This document shows, piece after piece, positions 14,992 through 23,630 of a stretch of DNA of 64,000 nt. The notes under the pieces were generated by a model, which worked only from the letters and a program-made list of their open reading frames with translations, was not told where the DNA came from and ran no database searches. The position numbers were made by a program, and so were the translations under genes. Positions within the stretch are counted from its first letter, which is position 1. Every line of letters starts with the position of its first letter. The stretch comes from Sphingobacterium sp. N143 (GTDB lineage: Bacteria; Bacteroidota; Bacteroidia; Sphingobacteriales; Sphingobacteriaceae), in NCBI RefSeq assembly GCF_030325625.1, contig NZ_JACAIS010000011.1, forward strand, positions 170,362-234,361, given 5' to 3'.

Positions 14992-17900
14992 TTAATAAGT
15001 TAATCTTACACCTACTGCCAGTAGCTTCTGCGGCTTTAACTGTTCAAAGTAATCCGGGTCGATACCTTTTTTATTCTTTTTCCAGATAAGCCCTAAGTTG
15101 GTAGCATTACAGAATAGCCGCCCCGAAAACTTGTTTTTCACCGAAAATCTGTAAGCAAGGCTAACATTTTGTAGCCTAATGTGGCTTGCACTTTCAACCA
15201 ATACCGACGAGTTTTCATAGAATGAATTGCGCTGACTGTCATTTGGATAAAGGAATGCTGGAATATCGGTTTTGTATTCATCTCCTGCTACTTTCCATCG
15301 CTTTTCAAAATCCCCACTTCCCGCTCCCAAGGCGGCCATAGCAATCAATTCACCATAATTGAGTGACCTCCGCCGGAATACATGTCCAAATTTATACAGT
15401 AAACTAGCGGAAACATCAAAATTGCCAATTGTCAAAGCTGGATTAAAATAACCTGAATATTTGGGTACCACTGATCCCTTATATTCCAATACAGACTTGT
15501 CCTGTAATCTTATCTGCTGGTAATCTGTTGAAGCCTCCCCTGCAAGTTCTCCAAGTGGATTACCATCCCCATCGAGTCCAAGCCATTTGTAAGCCAGGAT
15601 AGAATACACCGGATAGCCTATCTGACCGTTGACGGAAGAGCCATTGCTTAAAAACTGATAGGCATAGTCACCTTCAAAATGGTAGGCAGTGACCTTGCTG
15701 CTGTTTACGTTAACCATCAACTGTGGGCTGAAAGACAATTTATTGCCGAAAGGAATATTGGCATTCAGTCGGATATCTAGCCCCTCACCTTTCATTGCCG
15801 CTATATTGCGCATGACACCTTTGCTTGGAATAGCCGTATAGTCAACCGGAGCAGTTCCAAATAGGTCATCGCCCCATTTGACGTAATAATCCAGCGAGCC
15901 ACTCAGTTTGTTACCGAAGATAGCAAAGTCAAGGCCCGTATTCCATGTTGTATTGCGTTCCCAGCGCAAATCGGGATTACTATATTGTCCTATAATAGCC
16001 CGTGGCAGATTGGTATATTGATCTGGTTTCATATAGCGTATCGTCGTGATCGCCGAACGAGACTGATCCACATTTCCGCTCACACCATAAGAACCCCGTA
16101 TGCTCAACGAATTGATCCAACCTACCCCAAAGAATTGCTCGTCCGACAAATTCCACTTATATCCCGCAGACCAGAGCGGCTGCCAACGTTCATTGGTCTC
16201 CACACCAAATAGGTTGGAAGCATCACGGCGCACACTTCCTGTGAGAATATACCTGCTTTTGTAAGCGATCGAAGCATTCGCATATTGTGACATAAAGCGA
16301 TCGGTCCGCAAAGTTTTACCATCGTTATAAGGCAGATAAATAGTTGACTTATTGATAAAATGCCGATATGGATTTAAATAATCTACCTTAGCGAGCGTAT
16401 ACGTATTGGGGTCAAATCCGTAAAACCTATTGGTCATATTTTCATTCGTCGTGTTACGCCATTCGGCGCCAAGCAATGCTGTTACCAAAAAATTGCGCCA
16501 TTCTTTACGATATGACAATCCAGCCCGGAGGTCATATGACTTTTTTGATCCCATAGCCTGATCTATTATGCCACCGTTGGGAATCCCGGAAGAGGCCGTA
16601 CCGTTTTTATAGTCAATCTGTGTATAGCGGTTGATCAGATCACGCACCATATAGCTGTCCGCATCGTACGTAGACTTATTCTCCGTTGATATGTATTGAT
16701 ACCTGTAGCTACCCTGTAGATTGAGCCCATCTGCCAGCTTAATATCAGCGCCCAAATTGGCCAATACCATATTGGATAGTATCGTGCTGCGTTGCTTTTG
16801 GTATTCGTTTAGAGGATATTCAAACCAATCTTTCATCAGCCCACTACCGACAGTATCGAGATAGCCAACCCGATAGTCCGCATGCCGTAGGGCGCTCCCA
16901 TCGGTGTCGGCCAACATGATATAAGGCCTGGTGCCAATAGCACTATAAGCTTTCTTTCCCGAGGTCGCCCTTTCGTTGACATATTGGATATCGGAAGAGA
17001 TTTTGATCCGCGGATGCAATTCAATTTCCACAAAGCTACGCAACAGGCTTCGTTTAGACTTTTCATTCAATGTACCGATATTATCGTCCAAACGAGCCGA
17101 TAGTTGATAGCGCAACTGACTAGCACCACCTTCAAAACTCAAATTATGATTTTGATTTACTGACCTGCCATACATATAGCGCGCGTAATCATCCCTGACA
17201 TCCAGTGTGCGAAGTCTTTCGATCTCCCGCTCATGATCCGCGGCATTTCCAAGGCCATCACGAATGGCAATCAGGCGCTCTACCACAGGAGAAAGATAAG
17301 GCATCGTATAGGAGTTTTCATTGTTTTTGTAATATCCCTTCTCAAATAAGAAGCGTTCGAGATCGATCACGCCTGACGAAGATATCTGATTAGGATAATA
17401 TAGATCAGGCCTGCTCTGAAACTGTATAGCACTTGTCAGATTTATTTTGTTGGCCATCTTGTAACGGCCTTTTTTTGTGGTAATGACAACGACACCGTTC
17501 CCTGCTCGCGCACCCCATATCGCTGCAGCCGCAGCATCCTTCAAGATGGTGATATCAGCAATATCCTCTGGGTTGATCCAATTGAGGTCACCCTCAAAAG
17601 GGAAGTTATCCAAGACAATCAATGGTAGATTACTATTGTTAATACTGCTAAGCCCACGAATAGTCATTGCCCGCCGATCGGATCCCTTATCGAACAAAAT
17701 TGGAGAGTTGCCTTCCAATTTTTGAAAAATATTGCTTCCAAAAATATCCTGCGTACGGTCAAGCGCTATTTTATCTACCGCCCCGGTTGACATACGCTGT
17801 CCTATCTTTTGATATCCGGTGTTGATGACAACCTCCTCAAGCACATTGTCCAATTTTTTGAGATCGACTATATTGCCTTTCAGCACCTGTACAAGCGACA

Positions 17901-18132
17901 GTACTCGCTTTACATAGTTTAGATGAGAAAACACCAAGCTGTCAACCTTTACAGTTGTGGACAAGCTGAAATATCCATCTATATCCGTTTTCCCAATAAA
18001 GTTTTTCCCTGATACACTTACTTCACTTATTGGAGCAGCAGATTGTTGGTCGACAACACGAATGCGAATTGTTTGACTACTTACTTTTGTTAAGGTACAT
18101 AGTATCAATATAAATAAGAATGTGATTCTCAT
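14992..18132 (-). CDS. SusC/RagA family TonB-dependent outer-membrane transporter
   Basis: A 1046-residue protein with a signal peptide ending 'TKVSSQ', an N-terminal CarboxypepD-reg-like domain ('IRIRVVDQQSAAPISEVSVSG'), a degenerate TonB box ('LEEVVINTGYQKIGQR'), a plug domain ('RAMTIRGLSSINNSNLPLIVLDNFP', 'ITILKDAAAAAIWGARAGNGVVVITTKKG'), and a beta barrel ending in an aromatic residue ('VGVRLTY'). Size and motifs are typical of SusC. It forms the transport pore with the SusD product. The start overlaps the end of the thioredoxin-like gene upstream by 4 bases, so these genes form one operon. Confidence 0.95.
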   Translation of the reverse strand: MRITFLFILILCTLTKVSSQTIRIRVVDQQSAAPISEVSVSGKNFIGKTDIDGYFSLSTTVKVDSLVFSHLNYVKRVLSLVQVLKGNIVDLKKLDNVLEEVVINTGYQKIGQRMSTGAVDKIALDRTQDIFGSNIFQKLEGNSPILFDKGSDRRAMTIRGLSSINNSNLPLIVLDNFPFEGDLNWINPEDIADITILKDAAAAAIWGARAGNGVVVITTKKGRYKMANKINLTSAIQFQSRPDLYYPNQISSSGVIDLERFLFEKGYYKNNENSYTMPYLSPVVERLIAIRDGLGNAADHEREIERLRTLDVRDDYARYMYGRSVNQNHNLSFEGGASQLRYQLSARLDDNIGTLNEKSKRSLLRSFVEIELHPRIKISSDIQYVNERATSGKKAYSAIGTRPYIMLADTDGSALRHADYRVGYLDTVGSGLMKDWFEYPLNEYQKQRSTILSNMVLANLGADIKLADGLNLQGSYRYQYISTENKSTYDADSYMVRDLINRYTQIDYKNGTASSGIPNGGIIDQAMGSKKSYDLRAGLSYRKEWRNFLVTALLGAEWRNTTNENMTNRFYGFDPNTYTLAKVDYLNPYRHFINKSTIYLPYNDGKTLRTDRFMSQYANASIAYKSRYILTGSVRRDASNLFGVETNERWQPLWSAGYKWNLSDEQFFGVGWINSLSIRGSYGVSGNVDQSRSAITTIRYMKPDQYTNLPRAIIGQYSNPDLRWERNTTWNTGLDFAIFGNKLSGSLDYYVKWGDDLFGTAPVDYTAIPSKGVMRNIAAMKGEGLDIRLNANIPFGNKLSFSPQLMVNVNSSKVTAYHFEGDYAYQFLSNGSSVNGQIGYPVYSILAYKWLGLDGDGNPLGELAGEASTDYQQIRLQDKSVLEYKGSVVPKYSGYFNPALTIGNFDVSASLLYKFGHVFRRRSLNYGELIAMAALGAGSGDFEKRWKVAGDEYKTDIPAFLYPNDSQRNSFYENSSVLVESASHIRLQNVSLAYRFSVKNKFSGRLFCNATNLGLIWKKNKKGIDPDYFEQLKPQKLLAVGVRLTY

Positions 18133-19544
18133 AATCCCCTCCTTTCCGTGACCTGAATAATGGGCTGCTTGCGCAATTCCTGTTTCAATTCATAGCCAGA
18201 CACCGCCAGAGCCTTGAGCAGATAACCAGGCTCCTGCAGCCTAGCCTCATCAATAGACACACTATCTTGTGATCTTATGGTACTTTCTATTGTATAAATT
18301 GGTCCTCTCGGCTTATCTATCGGCTGATAATTAAGCTGACGCACTAAGTCTGAGAAAGACAGCTTACTGCCTTTATTTTCTTTAGTTTTATTTCGTCGTG
18401 TAGGATGGATCACCCTACAAAGCACTTCACGCACCGTCATCTGGAAATCATAGCCTTTTGCATTGAGCAAGGCGATCATCGCATTTTTTTTCATTTCGGA
18501 CTTTCGCATCGCCAGTGGAGCCACAGACTCTACACCAACCGCATATTTTGCGAGCCATTGATTTAGCGGGAGCTCCTGCTCTTGACCATAGTAATTAAAT
18601 TGATTTTCATTTTTCACATCAAGAAAAATGCGATTGTGCCAATAGCTATCGAGCAGCTCATACATGGCCAGCTGAAGGCTTTTATTCGTAATCAGAATAC
18701 GTTGGTTTTGTTCATTCTTTTTATACGAGGTAACCCCATGCAGCCCTACTATCGGCCCCAGCACAGTAATACGGGCAAGCGTTGCTTTTTGAAAGGCTAT
18801 ATTACCCTGCTCTGCGATCTCCTTTTTGGGGTCATAATCAAGAATATCAGCTTTAACCAACTCCTTTCCATAGGTACCATCTTTTAGCCTCTGCATTGCT
18901 TGCTGATGGAGTATCTCCGGCTGCGCAATTGCCAATACCTTATTATCTTTTAAAACAACAATATGCGGAAGGATGCGATGTGGAAAATACTTTTTTAGGA
19001 TCTTATCCGCTACGATTGTAGGAAAATTGAGTGCGAAACGGTTATTGAATTTGCTAACCTCGGCATTATCCTGATATGTAACACCTATAAAAGCGATATC
19101 ATTGTCTTTGTAGGAATTAGAAGCCATGTACTTTTTAATTGATCCGATACAGGACCCGCACCAGGTAGCCCAAAAATCCAATATAATCAGCTTTTTGCTT
19201 TTCAACTTCTTCAATTGCAACCCTTGTAAACTGGCCGGATCATACATGGTATTGAATACCTGATCCCATAATTCTTGAGGGATCTGGTCACCAATTTTTA
19301 GAGGCGCAATTTTTAAGAGCCCATCCGCCCCGCTGTCCTTGCGGGGCGTCTGAGCTGATAAACTAAACATCTGAAACATAAGAGCTAATAAAATAAATGC
19401 TCTTATGTTCTTCAATGCCTTTAAAAAACAAGTTAAATAGGATTGAAAAACTAAAATGAATAAGATTACAAATAGTGTAATCTGTATAACTGGAATATTG
19501 ACCGCCTTATCTAATAAGGCAGACATATCGTTTGATCTTTTCAT
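18129..19544 (-). CDS. TlpA-like thioredoxin-fold protein of a SusCD locus
   Basis: A 471-residue frame. The thioredoxin domain has the redox motif Trp-Cys-Gly-Ser-Cys (Cys129/Cys132) in 'LDFWATWCGSC', then 'FIGVTYQDNAEVSKFNNRFALNFPTIVAD' and a cis-Pro in 'ILPHIVVLKDNKVLA'. A long C-terminal domain of about 230 residues without known motifs follows, as in other SusC-linked thioredoxin proteins. The ATG at 19544 gives two hydrophobic segments. A TTG at 19415 would instead give a clean signal peptide ('MKNIRAFILLALMFQMFSLSAQ'), so that may be the true start. The product is predicted periplasmic and may assist disulfide chemistry of the transported ligand. Confidence 0.8.
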   Translation of the reverse strand: MKRSNDMSALLDKAVNIPVIQITLFVILFILVFQSYLTCFLKALKNIRAFILLALMFQMFSLSAQTPRKDSGADGLLKIAPLKIGDQIPQELWDQVFNTMYDPASLQGLQLKKLKSKKLIILDFWATWCGSCIGSIKKYMASNSYKDNDIAFIGVTYQDNAEVSKFNNRFALNFPTIVADKILKKYFPHRILPHIVVLKDNKVLAIAQPEILHQQAMQRLKDGTYGKELVKADILDYDPKKEIAEQGNIAFQKATLARITVLGPIVGLHGVTSYKKNEQNQRILITNKSLQLAMYELLDSYWHNRIFLDVKNENQFNYYGQEQELPLNQWLAKYAVGVESVAPLAMRKSEMKKNAMIALLNAKGYDFQMTVREVLCRVIHPTRRNKTKENKGSKLSFSDLVRQLNYQPIDKPRGPIYTIESTIRSQDSVSIDEARLQEPGYLLKALAVSGYELKQELRKQPIIQVTERRGL

Positions 19545-19563
19545 ATTCTGCTTATTATTAAGG

Positions 19564-19938
19564 TTATTCTGCTATGCGACCAAAGAACTCATGGATTCGC
19601 TTCGTTATTTCGAGCTCATCCAAGCTAATTAAAGTTTTTTCAGCTTCGGAAATATCAATTTTACCGATATCCATAAAGTCTTTATGTACATGGAAATAAG
19701 CTATTAACACCGTCATCATGTCGACGGCAAATACTTGTTTGTGACAGATCTCCAGAACATTCTCGCTTGCCAAACGGTCTGCCGATTTTTTCAACAGCAT
19801 ATTGATCGTATTCTGAATAGTATTGATATCGTACTTACTCCAAAATTCTACGATCTTTTTAATCGGATCATACGCTGGTTCGTGTACTTGGTATATGGCT
19901 AGCTCTAGGGCGAGCACATTTGAATATTTTTGATTCAT
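19564..19938 (-). CDS. Hypothetical helical protein heading the TlpA-SusC-SusD operon
   Basis: A 124-residue, mostly helical cytosolic protein, 19 bases upstream of the thioredoxin-like gene. No signal peptide and no recognised domain. Notable segments are 'VEFWSKYDINTIQNTINMLLKKSADRL' and 'ILDELEITKRIHEFFGRIAE'-like C-terminal helices. Its position as first gene of a SusCD operon suggests a regulatory or assembly role, but nothing in the sequence proves it. Confidence 0.65.
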   Translation of the reverse strand: MNQKYSNVLALELAIYQVHEPAYDPIKKIVEFWSKYDINTIQNTINMLLKKSADRLASENVLEICHKQVFAVDMMTVLIAYFHVHKDFMDIGKIDISEAEKTLISLDELEITKRIHEFFGRIAE

Positions 19939-20913
19939 TTTTAAGGTTCATAAAGATGACTTTGGTAATGTCCTATCGTTTGAATAAGACATACCATCCC
20001 CCATTGCAAAAAATTTGCATTCAAAAGAGGTGTCATTGCATGGATCTATCAGTCCTTGCAGGTGTCACAAATTAAGAATAAACAAAATCCCGAAAAGCAC
20101 CTCAAAACGGTTACAAAGCATTGATTAGGGGGATATTATGGTGCTTCCTGTCGGGAAAGATAAAAAACCGACCTGTGTTTTATAGAAAAACTATACAAAA
20201 ATTCCTTAGTTTATTTGCAACAATAAATATTAAATGCTAATTTTAAGTTGTTCACGCTCGGATAGAGCATTTAAATCTATTGTTAACCTGATCTAAAGAG
20301 AATGTTGTATAACAGACAGATCGGAAAACCATGAACAAGGGAGTCCTTTTTTGTATCCTATCGTCATGTTACAAACCTGCGATAGCAGCTCTCTCCTGTT
20401 TCGGTTTTTAGTGATTTAATAAACTATTCTGGCGCGCGGATAGCGTTCTTTATGGGAATAGCGTGTTCAAACCGATGGTCTACCTCCTGGAGGTAACCTG
20501 TGGTTTTTTGGTGAGTGTTTTCTGTTCGTTTTATCATAATCTAATTGTGGTTATAAAAAACGATGTGCTCAGAAAGCTAAGAAATAGTTGGCTTATATTG
20601 TAATAACAATGAAGCGAACTTCCAAGCTTTGCACGTGGCGCCGTCAAGAGCCTCTAAGACCGAAATCCTAGTTCCACAAAGACTGACAGGAAGCCCGCTC
20701 CATTGAGATGTATGCAAAGATACTAAAATCAATGGAAAGCGAACCCCATGTCGACCTACGTGGAAAATTTGACGGCTTTCGTGCGTAAGTGACATCGTTT
20801 GGAATGAATAACATTCCCTGTTGTCGCATTTTATTTACTATACAAATATATATCAAAATAATGACTTTAACAAAAATAATTTACAAAAGTCATCAAAACA
20901 ATCTTGCAATTCT
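19939..20913. other. Long non-coding region at the left edge of the defence island
   Basis: About 970 bases without a credible protein gene. Base composition shifts within it: 20600-20810 is relatively GC-rich between AT-rich flanks. A compact palindrome, TACCTCC-T-GGAGGTA, lies near 20481-20495. On the minus strand a consensus-like promoter near 20715-20743 points left into sequence with no gene. A 72-codon minus-strand frame (20577-20795) and a 62-codon one overlap there, but neither has a recognisable domain or plausible start context. It may be a remnant of a former mobile element or an RNA gene. Confidence 0.4.
20715..20743 (-). promoter_or_regulatory. Orphan promoter, minus strand
   Basis: Reading the minus strand, TTCG (20743-20740) is followed after 17 bases by TATCTTTG (20722-20715), an exact match to the Bacteroidota -7 consensus TAnnTTTG. 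The predicted start is near 20708, heading into a stretch without a protein-coding gene. Confidence 0.5.
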
Positions 20914-21789
20914 ATGAGTACATTATTCGGGAAATACTTTGACAAATTAAAAGCGAGCAAAACAAAGGTTGCAGATATTACTGGTCTTAAAAGACAGAGG
21001 ATAAGTGATCTTTGCAATAAAGATAATAGTAAACCGACACCGTCAGAATTTTACAAAATAATACTTACCGCAATCTTGTTAAAACATCTTCCAGAAATTG
21101 AGTTCAATAATGCAATAAATGAGATATTCCCAAATAGACCTAAGGAAAACTTCCTTCGAGAACTTGATAATTTATCGCCAGAGGTAAGGTTTATACTGAC
21201 ACATTGTTTAACACAAAAGCAAGTTGAAAAAGATATTAAAATGTCTGATGGTAAAATAAGCAGACTCGCCAGTGAAGTAGTTAAAGATCTCGAAGCAATA
21301 GAATTTATAAGCTTTATTGAAGGATTAGGAGAGAATGTTTTAGAAACTTTTAAGAGAATTTATGGGTCTATCAAAACTATTGATATTCTCCTACCAGATG
21401 CTTCTATATTAAATGACAGGACAAATAAGGTATTTCAATACATCTCCACCTATAATAATTTGGATGTAGATGCCATGACGATGGATTTTGCTGATGATGT
21501 TGTCTTCTTAAATATCATGAATGGTGAGAAAACGATGGAATTGCAAGGAATCGAGGAGTTCAAAAAACAGGCGGTCGAAGCCCTATCCTACTTTAGCGAA
21601 AGAAAACAATCCATTGAGACGATGACTCATAAATACAATTCTACCGAGATCGTAATTAGCTACAGAGCGATCGCGGCTATCGATTTTCCTAATGGTCTGA
21701 AAAAAGGCGATGAAATAAGATTAAAAGGCAAATCTATTTTTGAGTTCTCGGCTGATGGGAAGATTAATCGGTTGACGGATATTTCCTAA
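20914..21789 (+). CDS. HTH regulator with C-terminal SnoaL/NTF2-like domain
   Basis: A 291-residue protein from the ATG at 20914. A longer frame from a TTG at 20821 adds 31 low-complexity residues, which I exclude. Residues 1-60 form an XRE/Cro-type helix-turn-helix ('TKVADITGLKRQRISDLCNK'), and 'LTQKQVEKDIKMSDGKISRLASEVVKDL' could be a second HTH. The last 110 residues look like a SnoaL/NTF2 fold ('LDVDAMTMDFADDVVFLNIMNGEKTMELQGIEEFKKQAVEAL'), a small-ligand pocket. It is the first gene of the AT-rich island and may regulate it; the neighbour at 21831 often travels with such genes. Confidence 0.7.
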   Translation: MSTLFGKYFDKLKASKTKVADITGLKRQRISDLCNKDNSKPTPSEFYKIILTAILLKHLPEIEFNNAINEIFPNRPKENFLRELDNLSPEVRFILTHCLTQKQVEKDIKMSDGKISRLASEVVKDLEAIEFISFIEGLGENVLETFKRIYGSIKTIDILLPDASILNDRTNKVFQYISTYNNLDVDAMTMDFADDVVFLNIMNGEKTMELQGIEEFKKQAVEALSYFSERKQSIETMTHKYNSTEIVISYRAIAAIDFPNGLKKGDEIRLKGKSIFEFSADGKINRLTDIS

Positions 21790-21830
21790 CTCACTTTGTG
21801 TGCCACCATGCTTAAGAACAAAATTGATAA

Positions 21831-22169
21831 ATGAATTATCACAATCGAATATTCAAAGTTGTCACCAATTCAGATAATGGCGACACTTCAAGTGAAACGA
21901 CATTTCAATACCAACAAGAAGGAAATATCCTCACCTCTATTTATTCTGGTGGTAGCATTGTCTCTGGACACTTGTTAGGTCTCGTTGATGAAAATGGCAA
22001 CGTTGATATGCGATATCATCATATTAATTCTGATGGGGAAATAATGACGGGGCTTTGTAAATCTAGACCAGAGATTCTTGAAGATGGAAGGATTAGACTG
22101 CACGAGGAATGGAAATGGACAAATGGAGACCAATCTTGTGGCAAGTCTATTATTGAAGAAATCGTATAA
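21831..22169 (+). CDS. Small conserved beta-repeat protein (often named N-acetylglutamate synthase)
   Basis: A 112-residue, beta-rich protein: 'FKVVTNSDNGDTSSETTFQYQQEGNILTSIYSGGSIVSGHLLGLVDENGNVDMRYHHIN' and 'RLHEEWKWTNGDQSCGKSIIEE'. This family is widespread in Bacteroidota and is often labelled N-acetylglutamate synthase without evidence. The repeating Gly/Asp turn pattern recalls small MORN-like or calycin-like sheets. There are no catalytic residues of a known acetyltransferase. It follows the HTH-SnoaL gene by 41 bases and probably shares its transcript. Confidence 0.6.
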   Translation: MNYHNRIFKVVTNSDNGDTSSETTFQYQQEGNILTSIYSGGSIVSGHLLGLVDENGNVDMRYHHINSDGEIMTGLCKSRPEILEDGRIRLHEEWKWTNGDQSCGKSIIEEIV

Positions 22170-22230
22170 ATCATGTTAAATACTTGAACAGATTAAAACA
22201 AAATATATTAACCACTAAACTTATAATATT

Positions 22231-22449
22231 ATGTTCTCATTCGGACTACTGATGTACCTCATATACGGAGGATTTATTGCAATTTGCCTCTTCGGTCTTT
22301 ACCTGGTTCTTTCGAGCCTACTTAATAGATATCTGGTCGCCAAACGCGATCACACCGCAGCGCTACGTGAGCAAAATGATATTCTAAGGGATATTGTGAA
22401 ATCTGTTAAACCTAACGACAACAATAATCCTTTTACAACCAATATGTAG
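22231..22449 (+). CDS. 72-residue single-pass membrane protein
   Basis: One strong hydrophobic segment (about residues 5-31, 'GLLMYLIYGGFIAICLFGLYLVLSSLL') is followed by a basic patch ('NRYLVAKRDH') and a short helical, polar tail rich in Asn. By the positive-inside rule the tail would be cytosolic. No family recognised. It lies 61 bases after the preceding small gene on the same strand. Confidence 0.55.
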   Translation: MFSFGLLMYLIYGGFIAICLFGLYLVLSSLLNRYLVAKRDHTAALREQNDILRDIVKSVKPNDNNNPFTTNM

Positions 22450-22540
22450 ATTATGACAAAATCTCAATACGCTAGTCTAAAATTGAAAACAGCTATGACC
22501 TAATTAACTAAAATAGTAAAATATATTAAAAACCACAATT

Positions 22541-22744
22541 ATGAATTGGATTGACATCAGAACTCAGTTACTCGTATTTGATCAACATTATGTTGTTTCA
22601 ATAACTAAAAACAATTATACCTTTTTGGCAATAGCTCATTTCGAACAAAATGAATGGTTTTATGTAAATGAAGGTGAAAAAAGGGATCGAATTAATGATC
22701 GAATTAATGGATGCATAGATAATTTGGCGATATATATAAGATAG
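22541..22744 (+). CDS. 67-residue hypothetical protein
   Basis: A short, AT-rich frame with a plausible alpha/beta pattern ('DIRTQLLVFDQHYVVSITKNNYTFLAIAHFEQNEWFYV') and a tail with a doubled 'RINDRIN' motif. It stops 8 bases before the HNH gene start, so it may be the first gene of the HNH-GHKL-GIY-YIG-DGQHR operon. No domain recognised; it could be a small accessory or regulatory protein. Confidence 0.5.
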   Translation: MNWIDIRTQLLVFDQHYVVSITKNNYTFLAIAHFEQNEWFYVNEGEKRDRINDRINGCIDNLAIYIR

Positions 22745-22752
22745 CAGATAGT

Positions 22753-23607
22753 ATGATTTTCAAAGCGGAGGACATAATATGGGTAAAAAACGTTAAAAGA
22801 GATAAAGGCTCAGCTTGGGCATACTATGAAGAAGATAGAGATAATGTTTTTTACCTTAATTTTTCGAAAACTCAAGTCAAAGGGGCTTCTCTTGTAAGAC
22901 CAGGAGAAGTCATTCTTTTGTTTCAAAAAGTTGATAAAATTTCGGGTGTAGAAAGAAAAACTTACCTTACTCATTTAGTTACACCTCTCGACGAAGAAAT
23001 ACGTTTCAATTCGAAGATCGAGCATGATTTTAAGTGGGAAAGAAAAGTTGCAATTATCGCTAGAGCATCTTTAGATAATAAAATTTACTCTACTCCGTCC
23101 AACCTTAACTTCTATAAACCAAATAGAGGCAAAGTTTGTTCTGTGGCTTTATTAAATGACTCTAAGCCAATTAATCAAATACAAAATGAAATATGGTCAC
23201 TTTTTAAGGATCAATTTGTAGATAATGTTGAAAACCTTTTTTATCAAGAGTCTAATACTTTCGAATCACCTTATGATTCTTCATTTTCTGAAGGTAGATT
23301 AATTAAAGAAATAAAAGAACACTATCGCAGGGAAAGATCACCAGTTGTTATCAATCTTGCAAAGAAAAGAGCTAAAGAAAATGGGAATTTAAAATGCGAA
23401 TGTTGCGGATTTGATTTCTATAAATCTTATAAGGAGGAATTTATTGAATGTCATCATAAATCCCATATTTCAGAAGGCGAAAGAGAGACATCAATTGACG
23501 ACCTTGCTCTAGTGTGTTCAAATTGTCACAGGATGTTACATCGTAGAATAAATAATGGGGACTACCATTCGGTAGAGTCATTACGTAATCTAATATGCTT
23601 AGAATAG
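22753..23607 (+). CDS. HNH endonuclease with uncharacterised N-terminal domain
   Basis: A 284-residue protein. The C-terminal HNH/zinc-finger nuclease module is clear: Cys215-x-Cys-Cys ('KCECCGFDF'), 'ECHHKSHIS' with His234/His235 as catalytic pair, then 'LVCSNCHRMLH' (Cys255, Cys258, His259). The N-terminal 200 residues are beta-rich and match nothing I know; they could read modified DNA, as N-terminal domains of many HNH restriction enzymes do. It is followed by a GHKL ATPase 24 bases downstream. The role as nuclease arm of a restriction module is inferred from these neighbours and the facing phosphorothioation operon. Confidence 0.85.
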   Translation: MIFKAEDIIWVKNVKRDKGSAWAYYEEDRDNVFYLNFSKTQVKGASLVRPGEVILLFQKVDKISGVERKTYLTHLVTPLDEEIRFNSKIEHDFKWERKVAIIARASLDNKIYSTPSNLNFYKPNRGKVCSVALLNDSKPINQIQNEIWSLFKDQFVDNVENLFYQESNTFESPYDSSFSEGRLIKEIKEHYRRERSPVVINLAKKRAKENGNLKCECCGFDFYKSYKEEFIECHHKSHISEGERETSIDDLALVCSNCHRMLHRRINNGDYHSVESLRNLICLE

Positions 23608-23630
23608 AATAATTCAAAAATCTAAATTTT

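Noticed and set aside
20577..20795. Possible tmRNA or other structured RNA, or a 72-codon minus-strand gene, in the non-coding stretch
   Set aside because: The tmRNA hallmark ends and tag frame are not present, and the frame has no domain. I kept only the promoter and the composition shift as observations.
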